From Nostoc sp. PCC 7524 (GTDB lineage: Bacteria > Cyanobacteriota > Cyanobacteriia > Cyanobacteriales > Nostocaceae): a DNA stretch of 64,000 nucleotides. Position 1 is the stretch's first letter; each line of letters begins with the position of its first letter. The notes under the pieces are model-generated. The model saw nothing but the letters and a program-made list of their open reading frames with translations. It made no database searches and was not told the DNA's origin. The position numbers and the translations under genes are program-made. Below, in pieces: positions 9,214 through 21,478 of the stretch. The stretch lies in NCBI RefSeq assembly GCF_000316645.1, contig NC_019684.1, forward strand, positions 1 through 64,000, in the 5' to 3' direction.

Positions 9214-9819
9214 TTAATACCTCTGCGTGACTTGAACTCTGATTCTGGGTGTGGGACAGCGCCAATCATCACCAGAGATCTGTTGACAACCTGCTCTGAT
9301 CATTGCGTCATAGGGGACACCAGGGGCAGAATAGCGCCAACGCCCTTCCAGTGTTGGGCCAGACCTCGCTTGTAACTCTATAAACCTTCCGCGTTCGTTT
9401 TGTCCTGGATACTGCCCCCATCCATCTTGGGTTTGAACTCGAATTCTGGGTGTGGGACAGCGCCAATCATCACCAGAGATCTGTTGACAACCTGCTCTGG
9501 TCATGGCGTTATAGGGGACACCAGGGGCAGAATAGCGCCAACGCCCTTCTAGTGTCGGGCCAGACCTCGCTTGTAACTCTATATACTGTCCTCTACCTCT
9601 GTAATCATCCCAATATCCACCCCGTCGGTTTCGACAAATCCTTGCCGCCTCGCGTCCTGAAACACCACGGTTTCTGAGGTTTTGTATACATTGCCCTACA
9701 GATTTTTGAGCTAGTGCTGGTTGTTGTGGCATCAATAGTTCTGTAGTTGCGATCGCACTACCGACAGAGACTAGGACAAGAATAGATGTGTTAGTAATAT
9801 GTTTAAGTTTTAGTGGCAT
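9214..9819 (-). CDS. Secreted protein with two near-identical internal repeats
   Basis: A 201-residue exported protein. Residues 1-38 form a signal peptide: positively charged start, hydrophobic ILVLVSVGSAIA, and a likely cleavage after PALA. The mature part opens with a small Cys-containing motif (SVGQCIQNLRNRGVSGREAA), then carries two copies of a roughly 50-residue unit (IELQARSGPTLEGRWRYSAP ... ISGDDWRCPTPRIRVQ) spaced 67 residues apart. Each unit has two Cys, which could form a disulfide outside the cytoplasm. The copies are about 95 percent identical at DNA level (9232-9386 against 9433-9587), so the duplication is recent. The function is unknown. Confidence 0.8.
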   Translation of the reverse strand: MPLKLKHITNTSILVLVSVGSAIATTELLMPQQPALAQKSVGQCIQNLRNRGVSGREAARICRNRRGGYWDDYRGRGQYIELQARSGPTLEGRWRYSAPGVPYNAMTRAGCQQISGDDWRCPTPRIRVQTQDGWGQYPGQNERGRFIELQARSGPTLEGRWRYSAPGVPYDAMIRAGCQQISGDDWRCPTPRIRVQVTQRY

Positions 9820-10163
9820 GATTTTTACTCCTCACCACAGTTAGGTGTGGTGGATTTTTTCTTGTTTATAAGCATCTACCTTTTGACTCCTGTCCACCTC
9901 CTACAATTGGATCACCCAATTGGTTGATTCTTATATAAAATAGGCGCTTAACCACATTTTTGCTGAGAAGCAATCATGCGATCGCCTATGGTGGGCGCTC
10001 TGCACCATCGCCTACAGTAAGACGCAGACTATCGCTCTTTATATTTTTGAATTTGTTGCTTTAAAATAAAATAATTTGCTACAAATCAACTATCCTTTTT
10101 ATTGATTAATTAATCAGCCAAGGTGTAGAGATGCAAATATTTGCATCTCTAAGTTAACAAGAA
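9820..10163. other. Intergenic region with palindromes
   Basis: 344 bases between the thioredoxin stop and the secreted protein start, both minus strand. It holds HIP1-type GCGATCGC, a 14-base palindrome TGATTAATTAATCA at 10103-10116 and the long palindrome at 10126-10151. No gene is seen. Confidence 0.6.
10126..10151. repeat. 26-base perfect palindrome
   Basis: The arm TAGAGATGCAAAT is followed directly by its exact complement, 12 bases downstream of the thioredoxin stop. No T-run follows on either strand, so it is not a standard terminator. It resembles the GTAGAG...CTCTAC palindromes scattered through Nostoc genomes (from memory). Confidence 0.75.
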
Positions 10164-10481
10164 TTAAATCAAACTTTGCAGATGTTGCACTAATTGTGGT
10201 GCTTGTAACACACCTTCAATGCGATCTACTGGCCTACCTTCTTTGAAGAGGATCAGTGTTGGTAGAGCATAAATTTCATACTGACTGGCTAACTCTGTGT
10301 ATTTTTCAGTGTCAATTTTGACAATTCGTAAACGGTCTTTAAGTTGAGCATTTACTTGTTCTAAAATCGGAACCATCATTTGACAAGGGCCACACCATTC
10401 AGCATAAAAATCTACTAAAACGGGTACATCAGAACCAGACAGCATCTCTTCAAAGCTGTTGAATTGCTTTTTAGTAGTCAT
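10164..10481 (-). CDS. Thioredoxin, y-type
   Basis: A 105-residue thioredoxin. The active site WCGPC follows the core strand VPVLVDFYAE, and the cis-Pro loop reads ALPTLILF. The stretch MMVPILEQVNAQLKDR and the KIDTEKY segment match the y-type (TrxQ) subfamily better than the m-type TrxA. Y-type thioredoxins mainly supply electrons to peroxiredoxins and other antioxidant enzymes, taking them from ferredoxin via FTR; the FTR variable subunit is encoded at 55.5-55.7 kb. The frame extends three codons upstream to 10490, but the ATG at 10481 (MTTKKQF) gives the usual length. Confidence 0.92.
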   Translation of the reverse strand: MTTKKQFNSFEEMLSGSDVPVLVDFYAEWCGPCQMMVPILEQVNAQLKDRLRIVKIDTEKYTELASQYEIYALPTLILFKEGRPVDRIEGVLQAPQLVQHLQSLI

Positions 10482-11545
<1,064 letters not shown>

Positions 11546-11560
11546 TTCTTGATGGCAAAA

Positions 11561-12640
11561 TCAACTGTTACGGAGTTTGTGCCAAACAGTAAAGCCGAGG
11601 AGGATAATAATCCCACTGGTAGTGGCAACAATCACGGCGGCACTCATACCTTGGATTCTCATAGCCAGCAGGTTACAAACTAAGGTAATTGACCATAAAG
11701 TAAGTGCTGCACGGCGTTGAGAAAATCCCCAAGCCAGGAGACGATGGTGTAAGTGGTCTTTACCAGGGGTACTGAGCGGGTTTTTACCTGCTAACAGCCG
11801 TCTGACAAACACTTGTGTAGTATCTAGTACAGGTAACAGCAGAAATAAAACTGCGGGGCCTAGAGCATAAATGGTATTCCGTTGCAGATTACCTAAAATA
11901 CTGGTAGCAGCCAGCACATAACCAAAGAAGTAGGCTCCGGCATCACCCATGATAATCCTTGAGGGGTGGAAGTTATGGCGCAAAAAGCCCAAGGCTGCAC
12001 CCCCCAAGGCTGCCAACACTAAGATAGCCGCAGCCCGATTGGGAAACTGGGCAGCGACTCCTAGTAAACTCATGGCAGTGATAAAGCTAATTCCTCCAGC
12101 CAAGCCATCCATCCCATCCATTAAGTTGACAGCATTGGTAATCCCCACGATCCACAGCACCGTCAATAACATCGAGAGAATTGAGTCAATAGGCGTACCT
12201 AGAACAACATCAACACTAATACCATTAGCAAACAGTAACAGTGCCGTAATAATCTGCGCCCATAACCGTACAGAGGGGGGTAATCCGAACTGATCGTCAA
12301 TAAAGCCGACCAAGACTAGGATTGAACCTCCCAGTAAAATAGTCAGTACCTGAGCTAAGACATTTTGCAGTTCAATGGGTCTCAAAAGGCTAGCTAGTAC
12401 CAATGCGGCAATTACTCCCGCATAAATAGCTAAACCGCCTGCATTCGGCAATGGTTCTTGGTTGAGTCTTCGGGCGTTTGGTTGGTCAGCCCAACCTACC
12501 CGCAAAGCGAATTTACGAATTGTGGGAATTAAACGCCAAGTTACCAACCAAGCCAAGATAAACGTAAATGCTACTGCCAACCAGCCGGAACCGCTAGGGT
12601 TAGCAATGCCAATAGACTTAAGGGAGTCGTAGAAATTCAT
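11561..12640 (-). CDS. Polyprenyl-phosphate sugar-1-phosphate transferase, WecA/TagO type
   Basis: An integral membrane enzyme of the MraY/WecA superfamily, which moves a sugar-1-phosphate from a UDP-sugar to undecaprenyl phosphate and so starts a surface glycan. The 359 residues contain about ten hydrophobic segments. Catalytic landmarks are GFIDDQFGLP (paired Asp), NAVNLMDGMDGLAGG, GDAGAYFFG and the cytoplasmic HLHHRL motif. NLMDGMDG favours the WecA/TagO branch (GlcNAc-1-P) over MraY. The probable glycan users are the exopolysaccharide genes 5 kb downstream, though they are not in the same transcription unit. It converges on fabG with a 15-base gap. Confidence 0.88.
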   Translation of the reverse strand: MNFYDSLKSIGIANPSGSGWLAVAFTFILAWLVTWRLIPTIRKFALRVGWADQPNARRLNQEPLPNAGGLAIYAGVIAALVLASLLRPIELQNVLAQVLTILLGGSILVLVGFIDDQFGLPPSVRLWAQIITALLLFANGISVDVVLGTPIDSILSMLLTVLWIVGITNAVNLMDGMDGLAGGISFITAMSLLGVAAQFPNRAAAILVLAALGGAALGFLRHNFHPSRIIMGDAGAYFFGYVLAATSILGNLQRNTIYALGPAVLFLLLPVLDTTQVFVRRLLAGKNPLSTPGKDHLHHRLLAWGFSQRRAALTLWSITLVCNLLAMRIQGMSAAVIVATTSGIIILLGFTVWHKLRNS

Positions 12641-12739
12641 CTCCCGATTTAACCATTACTGCCAGTATCCTACATGAGCATCAAGTGTATATTAATCAAT
12701 TTTTTTGATTTTCAGATGTGATCTGTTTAGCTTGGGTAC

Positions 12740-14472
<1,733 letters not shown>

Positions 14473-14550
14473 GGGAACAGGGAACAGGGAATAGGGTATT
14501 CCTCACTCTGTCACCTGTAACCTGTCACCTATCATCTATCATCTATCCCC
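14473..14550. repeat. Short tandem repeats after groEL2
   Basis: GGGAACA/GGGAATA units (14473-14498) and degenerate CACCTGT/ATCATCT units (14508-14550) in the gap between groEL2 and the convergent heme oxygenase. Confidence 0.7.
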
Positions 14551-14652
14551 AAACACTAGGGGCAACTTCCCCACGATCGCCTGCTGAAAGCAGATGAACC
14601 TAGGGAGGCTGCCCCTAAATTTTGCTTAATATTGCTTTACAAAAATTTACTT

Positions 14653-15369
14653 TTACTCAGCAGTGGCAAGTTCGGTGTTACCGCGTGTGCGTCTGCGGGT
14701 GAGGGTGTTATACAACATCACTCCAATAGCCTTGATTAAGTTACCTTCCAATTCTTGGAACATCTTCATGTTCATTCCAAAGGCGGCGTTAGCTTCATCA
14801 ACAATGCGATCGCCTGCGGCATCATCAATGGGTAGTTCATCCAATGTTTGACGATATTTAGCTTTAAATGCTTTCTCATCAGAAATCTCGTCAAATTCAT
14901 AGAAGGCCGTTCCTTGCCCGTCATTCAGATTCATTGCTGTCACAGCAATGTTTTTGAGAATTTGACCCCCAGATAAATCGCCCAAATAACGAGTGTAGGA
15001 ATGGGCAATTAATAATTCTGGTTCGGTTGCGGAAATTTCGCGGATGCGTTGTACATAAGCTTCCCCGGCTGGTGATAATTGGATATTTTCCCGCCAATTA
15101 GCACCATAGTAGTAACTCAGGTCTTGTTCTAAGGTATGCTTACGGTTGAGTTGGGGGAAGTTAATTTTAGAGACAATTGGGTGCTGGCTGTGCTTTTCCA
15201 TCTCCTCTTCCATCGCGGAGTAGATGTAGTAAAAATTAGCCACTAACTTCCGGTAAGAGCTTTTCTCAACAACCCCTTTTAAAAAACACTTGACAAAACC
15301 TACATTCTCTGCCATTGTGTGGGCTTTTTTTGTACCTACACGCAGTTTGCTTGCTAAATTGCTGCTCAT
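14653..15369 (-). CDS. ho1: Heme oxygenase (biliverdin-forming)
   Basis: It opens heme to biliverdin IX-alpha, CO and iron using reduced ferredoxin. Biliverdin is the precursor of phycocyanobilin for phycobilisomes and for bilin photoreceptors such as the kinase at 3.3-6.0 kb. The 238-residue size fits HO1. The proximal heme ligand is His17 in the GTKKAHTMAE motif, and the distal helix glycines are in YLGDLSGGQIL. The charged tail (RRRTRG) is cytoplasmic and there is no membrane anchor. The ATG at 15369 gives the family N-terminus. It converges on groEL2. Confidence 0.96.
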   Translation of the reverse strand: MSSNLASKLRVGTKKAHTMAENVGFVKCFLKGVVEKSSYRKLVANFYYIYSAMEEEMEKHSQHPIVSKINFPQLNRKHTLEQDLSYYYGANWRENIQLSPAGEAYVQRIREISATEPELLIAHSYTRYLGDLSGGQILKNIAVTAMNLNDGQGTAFYEFDEISDEKAFKAKYRQTLDELPIDDAAGDRIVDEANAAFGMNMKMFQELEGNLIKAIGVMLYNTLTRRRTRGNTELATAE

Positions 15370-15504
15370 ACTAAATTTCTCAACTTTAAAAGGTCAACTG
15401 CCAGAGCTTTAAATTACGAACGGCTAAAAAATGCCATTAAAACGTTACATTAGAACTATTTGATGAGAATTTATATTAAAAATTCTTAAGCGCAGAAGGT
15501 AGAA

Positions 15505-15586
15505 GGCTGGGGGCTGGGGGCAGGGGAGCAGAGGGCAGGGGAGCAGGGGAGCAGGGGGGCAGGGGAGCAGAGGAGCAGGGGAGAAA
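15505..15586. repeat. G-rich short tandem repeat, GGGGAGCA type
   Basis: About 80 bases of degenerate GCAGGGGA/GGGGCTG units upstream of heme oxygenase. It is strongly purine-strand biased and distinct from the GGGGATT class. Confidence 0.75.
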
Positions 15587-15710
15587 AGTTAATAACTTAT
15601 TGACGCTTACCAGGCTACGCCTTCCTACGCTAACAGCAATCAACAATCAGCACGCTGCTCAAGCTCCGCTTCTACTAAGGAACTTCCAGATAAAAAAATA
15701 TCCAAAATTT

Positions 15711-15771
15711 AGGGTGCGTCAGTGCGAGAAAACTTAGCTGTACGAAGAAATTATTCATACTGACGCACCCT
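15711..15771. repeat. 61-base inverted-repeat element (MITE-like), copy 1
   Basis: A perfect 13-base inverted repeat AGGGTGCGTCAGT / ACTGACGCACCCT encloses AT-rich DNA. The 9-base cores GTGCGTCAG and CTGACGCAC are 37 bases apart, exactly as in the copy at 34230-34287, and the 37-base interiors agree at about 28 positions. Confidence 0.8.
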
Positions 15772-16244
15772 TGTATATTGAGAGAAGTAGTAGACCGTCA
15801 ATTTGGAATAATTTATTTTTTGGTGTCCCTAACAGCACTCACGGCTTTCGGAGCATTCCCCTACACACGCAACTTGGCTCAAGTCGGGAAAGCCTTTCGG
15901 CAGTTGCTCATGGGGGAAACCCCCAAGATCGCACTGCCTCACCAACGCACTGCCTCCCCTATGCCCTAAAAAATATCCAGTTAACCCTAGTCAATAACGC
16001 AATCAGAGTTTAAACTGAGGAGCATCAAAATCGAAAAAGTACCTTTATATCAAAACTTTACAATAAATTGATAGCTTTTCAGTGAAATTACTGGAAATAT
16101 GCCTTTGGGAAATTTTTTCTCCTCAGAAAAATAACTATCATGAAGACAAAGTAAAGGGTATTTACTAGGATTTGTTGAATCTAAATAGTTGAATAACTTG
16201 TAAAGTGATAATTTCCAGTGTGAGTGTGCGGGGTGTTTAAGCTT
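15772..16244. other. Gene-free upstream region of glmM with hairpins
   Basis: GC-richer stretch 15830-15970 contains the hairpin TGGGGG-AAA-CCCCCA at 15911-15925 and further short self-complementary pieces, of the kind dispersed in Nostoc intergenic DNA. A 63-codon frame at 15778-15969 has no recognisable protein character. The 16020-16240 part is AT-rich and should hold the glmM promoter. Confidence 0.5.
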
Positions 16245-17720
16245 ATGGTTTCATCAATAACTCGGAATCAAGGTGACATTCGAGTAGTTTCTGGTACTGA
16301 ATCTGAGAAATTGGGGAAAGAACTGGAGAGGTATGAGGCGCTAAATTTACTATCTCTACCAAACAATCCTCTATTTGGTACGGATGGGATTCGTGGCAGA
16401 GTAGGAGAATTACTGAGTGCGCCTCTAGCATTGCAAGTGGGTTTCTGGGCTGGTGTAGTTCTACGTACCCACGCGAATCGAGTCGGGCCAGTGATTCTAG
16501 GACAGGATTCTCGCAACTCCAGCGATATGTTAGCAATGGCTGTGAGTGCTGGGTTAACAGCTGCGGGTATAGAAGTTTGGTATTTAGGATTATGTCCGAC
16601 TCCTTGTGTTGCTTATCTGACTAGCAGCAGTGAAGCTATCGGTGGAGTAATGATTTCCGCTAGCCATAACCCACCAGAAGATAATGGGATTAAAATTTTT
16701 GGCGTAGATGGTGCTAAGTTACCTCCAGCTTTGCAAGCTGAAATTGAAACTGGACTACGTGGTAAGACGACATTCATTGACAGTGTGAGCCATTACGGCA
16801 GACATTACTCACGTTGGGAATTAATAGGGAATTACGGGGAAGCGTTAAAACAACCCTTGCAGGCATCTGGGAATCTTCAAGGCATCAAGATTGTTTTAGA
16901 CTTAGCTTGGGGTGCGGCCGTTGGTTTAGCACCTTCAGTATTTGAACAAATGGGAGCAGAAGTCATTTGTTTGCATAATCAAGCAGATGGCGATCGCATT
17001 AACGTTAATTGCGGTTCTACCCACCTAGAAATTTTGCAAGCAACTGTGCAAGAACATCACGCCGACTTAGGTTTTGCCTTTGATGGTGATGCCGATCGCG
17101 TCTTGGCAGTAGATCACACAGGCCGCCCAGTCAATGGTGATTACATTCTCTACCTCTGGGGACAGCACCTCAAACAACAGCAACAACTGCCAGATAACCT
17201 GATTGTCTCCACTGTCATGGCCAATTTAGGGTTTGAAAGGGCATGGCAACAACAGGGTGGTCAATTGATTCGCACGGCTGTAGGCGACCAATATGTGCAA
17301 GCCGAAATGCTAAAGACTGGGGGAATGCTCGGCGGCGAACAGTCTGGACACATCCTGTGCCGTCACTATGGGATTACCGGAGATGGTTTGTTAACAGCTT
17401 TACATTTAGCTAGTTTAGTGAAACAGGCTGGTGTTTCCTTAGCGGAATTAGTGGATCAAAGCTTTGAAACCTATCCCCAATTATTGCGGAATGTCCGAGT
17501 TGTAGATCGCGATCGCCGTTTGAGTTGGCAAAATTGCGAGCCGGTGCAACAGGCGATCGCCTCTGCGGAAGCCGCAATGGGTGATGGTGGCAGAATTTTA
17601 GTCCGCGCTTCTGGGACAGAACCAGTCATCAGAGTAATGGTAGAAGCTGCCAATGCTGAACTAGCTAACTATTGGACAACAGAACTTGTAGCGCAAGTGC
17701 AACAACACTTGGCCATTTAA
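16245..17720 (+). CDS. glmM: Phosphoglucosamine mutase
   Basis: It interconverts glucosamine-6-phosphate and glucosamine-1-phosphate, feeding UDP-GlcNAc for peptidoglycan and surface polysaccharide. The roughly 491-residue alpha-D-phosphohexomutase has its parts in order: substrate segment [10 protein letters not shown], active-site loop [14 protein letters not shown] (the Ser that is phosphorylated), metal site DGDADRVLA, sugar-binding GGEQSGHI and phosphate-binding [12 protein letters not shown]. An N-terminal extension of about 45 residues precedes FGTDG. A GTG at 16224 is also in frame, but the ATG at 16245 follows GCGGGG at useful distance. Start confidence is moderate; product confidence is high. 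Confidence 0.94.
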   Translation: MVSSITRNQGDIRVVSGTESEKLGKELERYEALNLLSLPNNPLFGTDGIRGRVGELLSAPLALQVGFWAGVVLRTHANRVGPVILGQDSRNSSDMLAMAVSAGLTAAGIEVWYLGLCPTPCVAYLTSSSEAIGGVMISASHNPPEDNGIKIFGVDGAKLPPALQAEIETGLRGKTTFIDSVSHYGRHYSRWELIGNYGEALKQPLQASGNLQGIKIVLDLAWGAAVGLAPSVFEQMGAEVICLHNQADGDRINVNCGSTHLEILQATVQEHHADLGFAFDGDADRVLAVDHTGRPVNGDYILYLWGQHLKQQQQLPDNLIVSTVMANLGFERAWQQQGGQLIRTAVGDQYVQAEMLKTGGMLGGEQSGHILCRHYGITGDGLLTALHLASLVKQAGVSLAELVDQSFETYPQLLRNVRVVDRDRRLSWQNCEPVQQAIASAEAAMGDGGRILVRASGTEPVIRVMVEAANAELANYWTTELVAQVQQHLAI

Positions 17721-17753
17721 TCAAGGCTGAAACATTCTTTGTCTTAGGTTTTA

Positions 17754-17786
17754 CAGGGCATAGCATTGCTATGCTCTGACTGAATA
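17754..17786 (+). terminator. Probable glmM terminator
   Basis: CAGGGCATAGC and GCTATGCTCTG pair over 11 bases (one G-U) around a 3-base loop, 34 bases past the glmM stop. The T-rich part (TTTTTATAT) begins 12 bases later, so the fit is good but not ideal. Confidence 0.55.
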
Positions 17787-17941
17787 TCATTTTTATATAC
17801 AAAACTTTAATGGCATCTTTTATCTATTTTTTACACATTAGTTATATTTCCTTACGGAAATACACTGTAACTAAACATTTTTATCAATATTAATTGTTAT
17901 TATCTAAGTATTATTGTTTACGTAAATACACAGGTAATAAT

Positions 17942-18715
17942 ATGCTTGTTTTTGTGATGCCGCTCAAAAGTCAGAAAGCTTCTAAGTCTTGGCAGCGTGT
18001 TACACAACTTTTTGAAAGAAGCCTGAAATCAGCTTGTAATCAAACCTCATCTAATTTTCATGTGATTGTTGTTTGCCATGAAAAACCAGAAATAGATTTT
18101 CAGCATCCCAATGTCACCTATGTTCAAGTTGATTTTCTACCTGCAAAAGCCAAAAATTCTACAGTCACAGGAGCAATTGATAAAGGACGAAAACTATTGA
18201 AAGGAGTAGCTCTGGCTCGGCAGTTTTCTCCTACTCATATTATGCCCATAGATGCTGATGATTGTGTCAGTCAAAAATTAGCAGAGTTTGTAGAAAAAAA
18301 TCCCACAAGTCATGGTTGGGTTGTCAATAAAGGTTATAAATATCAGGAGGGTAGTCAACATATTTATATTAAAAGACGAAATTTTTATCAGATGTGTGGG
18401 ACTTGTAATATTATTCGTTATGACTTGACTTATTTGCCAGAGAATCCTGAATATGATCGTGATTATGGATACTATAAATTTTATATAGAGCATGGCAAAG
18501 CCAAGGCTAGCTTGTCCGAACAATCAGTATTTCTAAAATCATTACCATTTCCAGGTGCAGTTTATATCTTAGAGACAGGAGAACATCTTTTTTATAATTC
18601 AACAAGATTGAATTTTAGCATTTTCAATCGGAAGAAATTAAATCAAGCAATTGAAAATGAATTTGGCTTGCACAAATTACAGGAGCGCCAATTAATTTAT
18701 CAATCAATAAATTAA
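17942..18715 (+). CDS. GT-A type glycosyltransferase
   Basis: A 257-residue soluble glycosyltransferase. The N-terminal Rossmann-like strand (MLVFVMPLKS), the HVIVVCHE strand, and the metal-binding acidic motif PIDADDC near residue 103 fit the GT-A fold, in which a DxD holds the nucleotide-sugar phosphates via Mn or Mg. The sugar is not predictable. It is the first gene of an exopolysaccharide cluster; the polymerase-like gene starts 8 bases after its stop, so they are co-transcribed. The frame opens at 17894, but the ATG at 17942 matches the usual start just before the first core strand. A+T-rich codon use is somewhat stronger than in housekeeping neighbours. Confidence 0.8.
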   Translation: MLVFVMPLKSQKASKSWQRVTQLFERSLKSACNQTSSNFHVIVVCHEKPEIDFQHPNVTYVQVDFLPAKAKNSTVTGAIDKGRKLLKGVALARQFSPTHIMPIDADDCVSQKLAEFVEKNPTSHGWVVNKGYKYQEGSQHIYIKRRNFYQMCGTCNIIRYDLTYLPENPEYDRDYGYYKFYIEHGKAKASLSEQSVFLKSLPFPGAVYILETGEHLFYNSTRLNFSIFNRKKLNQAIENEFGLHKLQERQLIYQSIN

Positions 18716-18723
18716 ATTTTTAT

Positions 18724-20388
18724 ATGCCAAAATTAAAATCAAAATCACCCCGTTCTAAAAAATCAAAACAGCAAGAAAAATCTAACACTCCTACTCTAAG
18801 TATTAAGGAACAGTTAGCCCAAAAGCGCAAAGCAGCCCAAGCACGAAAAGAACTCATTAGCGTGCTGACTACTGTCTCGTTTGTCAGTATCTTTGTGGGA
18901 ATTGTAGCTTTTGCCGTAGCAGGAATTAAGGTAGCGATTCCTAGTGTTTTAGGGATCATTATCATGTCTCTTTCTTACAAATACCCCCGTATAGCTCTTT
19001 TCGCTTTTTTAGCCTACGTACCATTTGGAGGAACCATAACCTACTACATTGGTAACAGCCCTATACTGCAATTGGCAAAAGATGCTTTCTACTTTCCCGC
19101 TTTAATTGCCATTTGGCAAATGTGTCGCCAGAAAAAACTACCTTTAATTGTCCCCCCAGCAATTAGAACGCCACTATTTATTTTATTTGGTTTATGTATG
19201 CTAACTCTTCTGTTCATCAATGGTGGACAGCAATTAAATCCACCCAGCGTGGGACTCCTCGAACAAGCTAGTAATGAAATACCTATTGGTATAGGTATTC
19301 TGGGGTTAAAAGTATTTTTAGGCTATGTACCATTAATTGGCTGCACTTACTATTTAATTCGCAACAAACAGGATTTTCTATTTCTATCCCGCTTACAGAT
19401 TAGCCTCATCCTCATCTGTGGAGTATTAGGTATTATTCAATACTTACTTTTATATACCGGAGTCTGTGAAGGTACTAGAAACGCATCGGGAGCTGACTTA
19501 TTTAAAGCCACACTAGAAGCCCGATGTTACTTTGGTGGTTCCTTAGTTTATAGTCCAGACCAAGGGGTGATTCGTCTACCAGGAACTTTTGTCGCTCCTT
19601 GGCAGTGGGCATGGTTTTTAATTGCCAGCACCTTTTTTACCTTTGCAACAGGTTTCTCTGATCCTTCCATAATTTGGCGGATTGTCAGTCTAGGCTCTAT
19701 GGCTACGGTGTTTATTAATGCAGTTGTCTCTGGACAGAGAATTGCTCTTGGGCTAGTACCAACTTGTTTTGTAATTTTACTATTCTTGACTGGTCAAATT
19801 GCTAACCTGAAACGATTTATTCCCATTGGTATAGGACTGGCTGCTATCTTGGGAATTGCGATGGTGACTAACCCTGATGTCGTCCAAGAGAGGACGGATA
19901 GTTTTTTTGGTCGTTGGTCAGCTTCACCACCTCAAGAGTTTATTGTCCAGCAATTTGAGGAGAATTGGCGAAGCGTAGATACTCCCATCGGTAGTGGTTT
20001 GGGTCGAGCGACAAACTCGGCGCGAGCTTTGGGTAGAACTAAGTTAGTGGAAACTTACTACCCTAAAGTCTTATACGAAGTGGGAATTGTAGGATTACTG
20101 GGTTTTGTGGCTTTAGTTACTACTCTCACAATCGTAGCCTTTAAAACTTATCGATCCATAAAAAACCGTAATTTCCGAACTTACGGCGCAGCTTTATGGG
20201 TGTTTATATTGTTTATTAGTTACAACACTTACTACTACCCTCTAGATGTCGATCCAGTAGCTGTGTATTATTGGTTCTTTGCGGGAGTATTGTTTAAACT
20301 ACCAATCATAGATAAACAAGAGAAGGAAAACGAAAATCCTCAAGCAACAAAAATTAAGAAAAAAGGATTACAAGCAAAATTTTTCTAG
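18724..20388 (+). CDS. O-antigen ligase/Wzy-like polysaccharide polymerase
   Basis: A 554-residue polytopic membrane protein. A basic, Lys/Arg/Gln-rich cytoplasmic N-terminus of about 45 residues leads into ten or more hydrophobic segments. A large loop around residues 260-290 (LPGTFVAPWQW region) and a polar stretch ending in GSGLGRATNSARA are typical of the O-antigen ligase/Wzy superfamily, where such loops handle the lipid-linked repeat unit. It lies directly between glycosyltransferase genes, which supports a role in building an extracellular polysaccharide. It has a lysine-rich tail. Polymerase and ligase cannot be told apart from sequence. Confidence 0.8.
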   Translation: MPKLKSKSPRSKKSKQQEKSNTPTLSIKEQLAQKRKAAQARKELISVLTTVSFVSIFVGIVAFAVAGIKVAIPSVLGIIIMSLSYKYPRIALFAFLAYVPFGGTITYYIGNSPILQLAKDAFYFPALIAIWQMCRQKKLPLIVPPAIRTPLFILFGLCMLTLLFINGGQQLNPPSVGLLEQASNEIPIGIGILGLKVFLGYVPLIGCTYYLIRNKQDFLFLSRLQISLILICGVLGIIQYLLLYTGVCEGTRNASGADLFKATLEARCYFGGSLVYSPDQGVIRLPGTFVAPWQWAWFLIASTFFTFATGFSDPSIIWRIVSLGSMATVFINAVVSGQRIALGLVPTCFVILLFLTGQIANLKRFIPIGIGLAAILGIAMVTNPDVVQERTDSFFGRWSASPPQEFIVQQFEENWRSVDTPIGSGLGRATNSARALGRTKLVETYYPKVLYEVGIVGLLGFVALVTTLTIVAFKTYRSIKNRNFRTYGAALWVFILFISYNTYYYPLDVDPVAVYYWFFAGVLFKLPIIDKQEKENENPQATKIKKKGLQAKFF

Positions 20389-20446
20389 ATTCCACTCTTA
20401 CAGGGTAAGAAAAGTATCAACAACTTAAATTGAGTATGAAAGTAGT

Positions 20447-20638
20447 ATGAGTAATTTGCCTTTGGTTTCCGTAATTATACCAACCTACGGACGAGAGGAA
20501 CCGCTACGGGATAGCATTATAGATATGTTAAATCAAGACTATCCCCATGTTAGGACTGAAGGCGAAAAATATCTTTTTCACTTGGTGGAATTTACCTTAC
20601 GAATTAAAATTACCAGTCGCTTTATTGGAAAAATATAA
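20447..20638 (+). pseudogene. Remnant of a GT2 glycosyltransferase N-terminus
   Basis: The first 35 residues read as a GT2 family start: PLVSVIIPTYGREEPLRDSI followed by MLNQDYPHV, where a normal protein continues into its nucleotide-sugar domain. After about position 20551 the frame instead runs through DNA that encodes a GT4 protein in another frame and stops at 20638. The GT2 gene therefore lost everything beyond its first strand-helix unit. The ribosome start signals may still be active and could yield a useless 63-residue peptide. Confidence 0.75.
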
Positions 20639-21386
20639 CCTCAATCACAGTCATGGTATTATCTCTGGTAATCAGGATGGGGCTGACGTTTTAAAACAAC
20701 GGGGTTATAAAGGTGCAATTAAAGTTATGCCGCAATTGGGTGTAGATGAAACTCTGTTTAAACCTCAAGCACAACCAGAGTTGGCGGCTAAATTGGGAAT
20801 TAAATCTAATGATTTTGTTGTGGGGTTTGTAGGGCGGTTTGTTCCAGAAAAAGGATTATTAACTCTTGTAAAATCATTAATTATTTTACAAAATAAACCT
20901 TGGAAGTTATTACTGCTTGGACGCGGCATTTTAAAAGAGGAATTAGTTAAATTAGCAGCAGAAAATAATCTTCAAGATCGGGTGATTTTTGTAGAGAGTG
21001 TTCCTCATGATGAAGTCACCAACTATATTAATTTAATGAGTACATTGGTATTACCTTCAGAGACTACATACCAATTTAAAACTCTAACTTCTGTTGGTTG
21101 GAAAGAACAGTTTGGTCATGTACTGATTGAAGCAATGGCTTGTAAAGTACCTACGATTGGTTCTGATTCTGGCGAAATACCTTATGTAATTGGTGATGCT
21201 GGTTTAATATTTCCTGAAGGTAACACACAAGCTTTAGCTGATTGTTTATTACAACTAATAGAAAAACCGGATTTGGCTGATAAATTAGGTGAAATCGGTT
21301 ATCAAAAAGTTATGAATCAGTATACTAATAAAGCTTTAGCAAAGCAACAATTTGAGTTTTATCAGGAATTGGTTAATGGTCAATAG
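20547..21386 (+). pseudogene. N-terminally truncated GT4 glycosyltransferase
   Basis: 279 residues covering the later part of a GT-B (GT4) enzyme: a hydrophobic WWNLP strand region, a partial acceptor domain with GISGNQDGADVLKQRGY, then a complete donor domain (VVGFVGRFVPEKGLLTLVKS and an E-x7-E type motif around FGHVLIEAMACKVP). The usual first 90-100 residues, including the glycine-rich N-terminal acceptor loop, are missing, replaced by the GT2 start through a deletion near 20551. The ATG at 20547 is available, but it lies inside the GT2 fragment without its own ribosome site. It is probably inactive. Confidence 0.75.
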
Positions 21387-21478
21387 TTATTAGTCATTAG
21401 TTGTGAAATGAATATATAGGATTCATATTTAATTTTTACGAAGCTAAATAGACCTCTAATCAATAAAAATTAAATAAA

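Noticed and set aside
10126..10151. Terminator for the thioredoxin gene
   Set aside because: Long perfect palindrome, but no T-run on the minus-strand 3' side; listed as a repeat.
15778..15969. 63-codon frame upstream of glmM
   Set aside because: Lies in dispersed-repeat DNA with hairpins and has no protein-like pattern or ribosome site.
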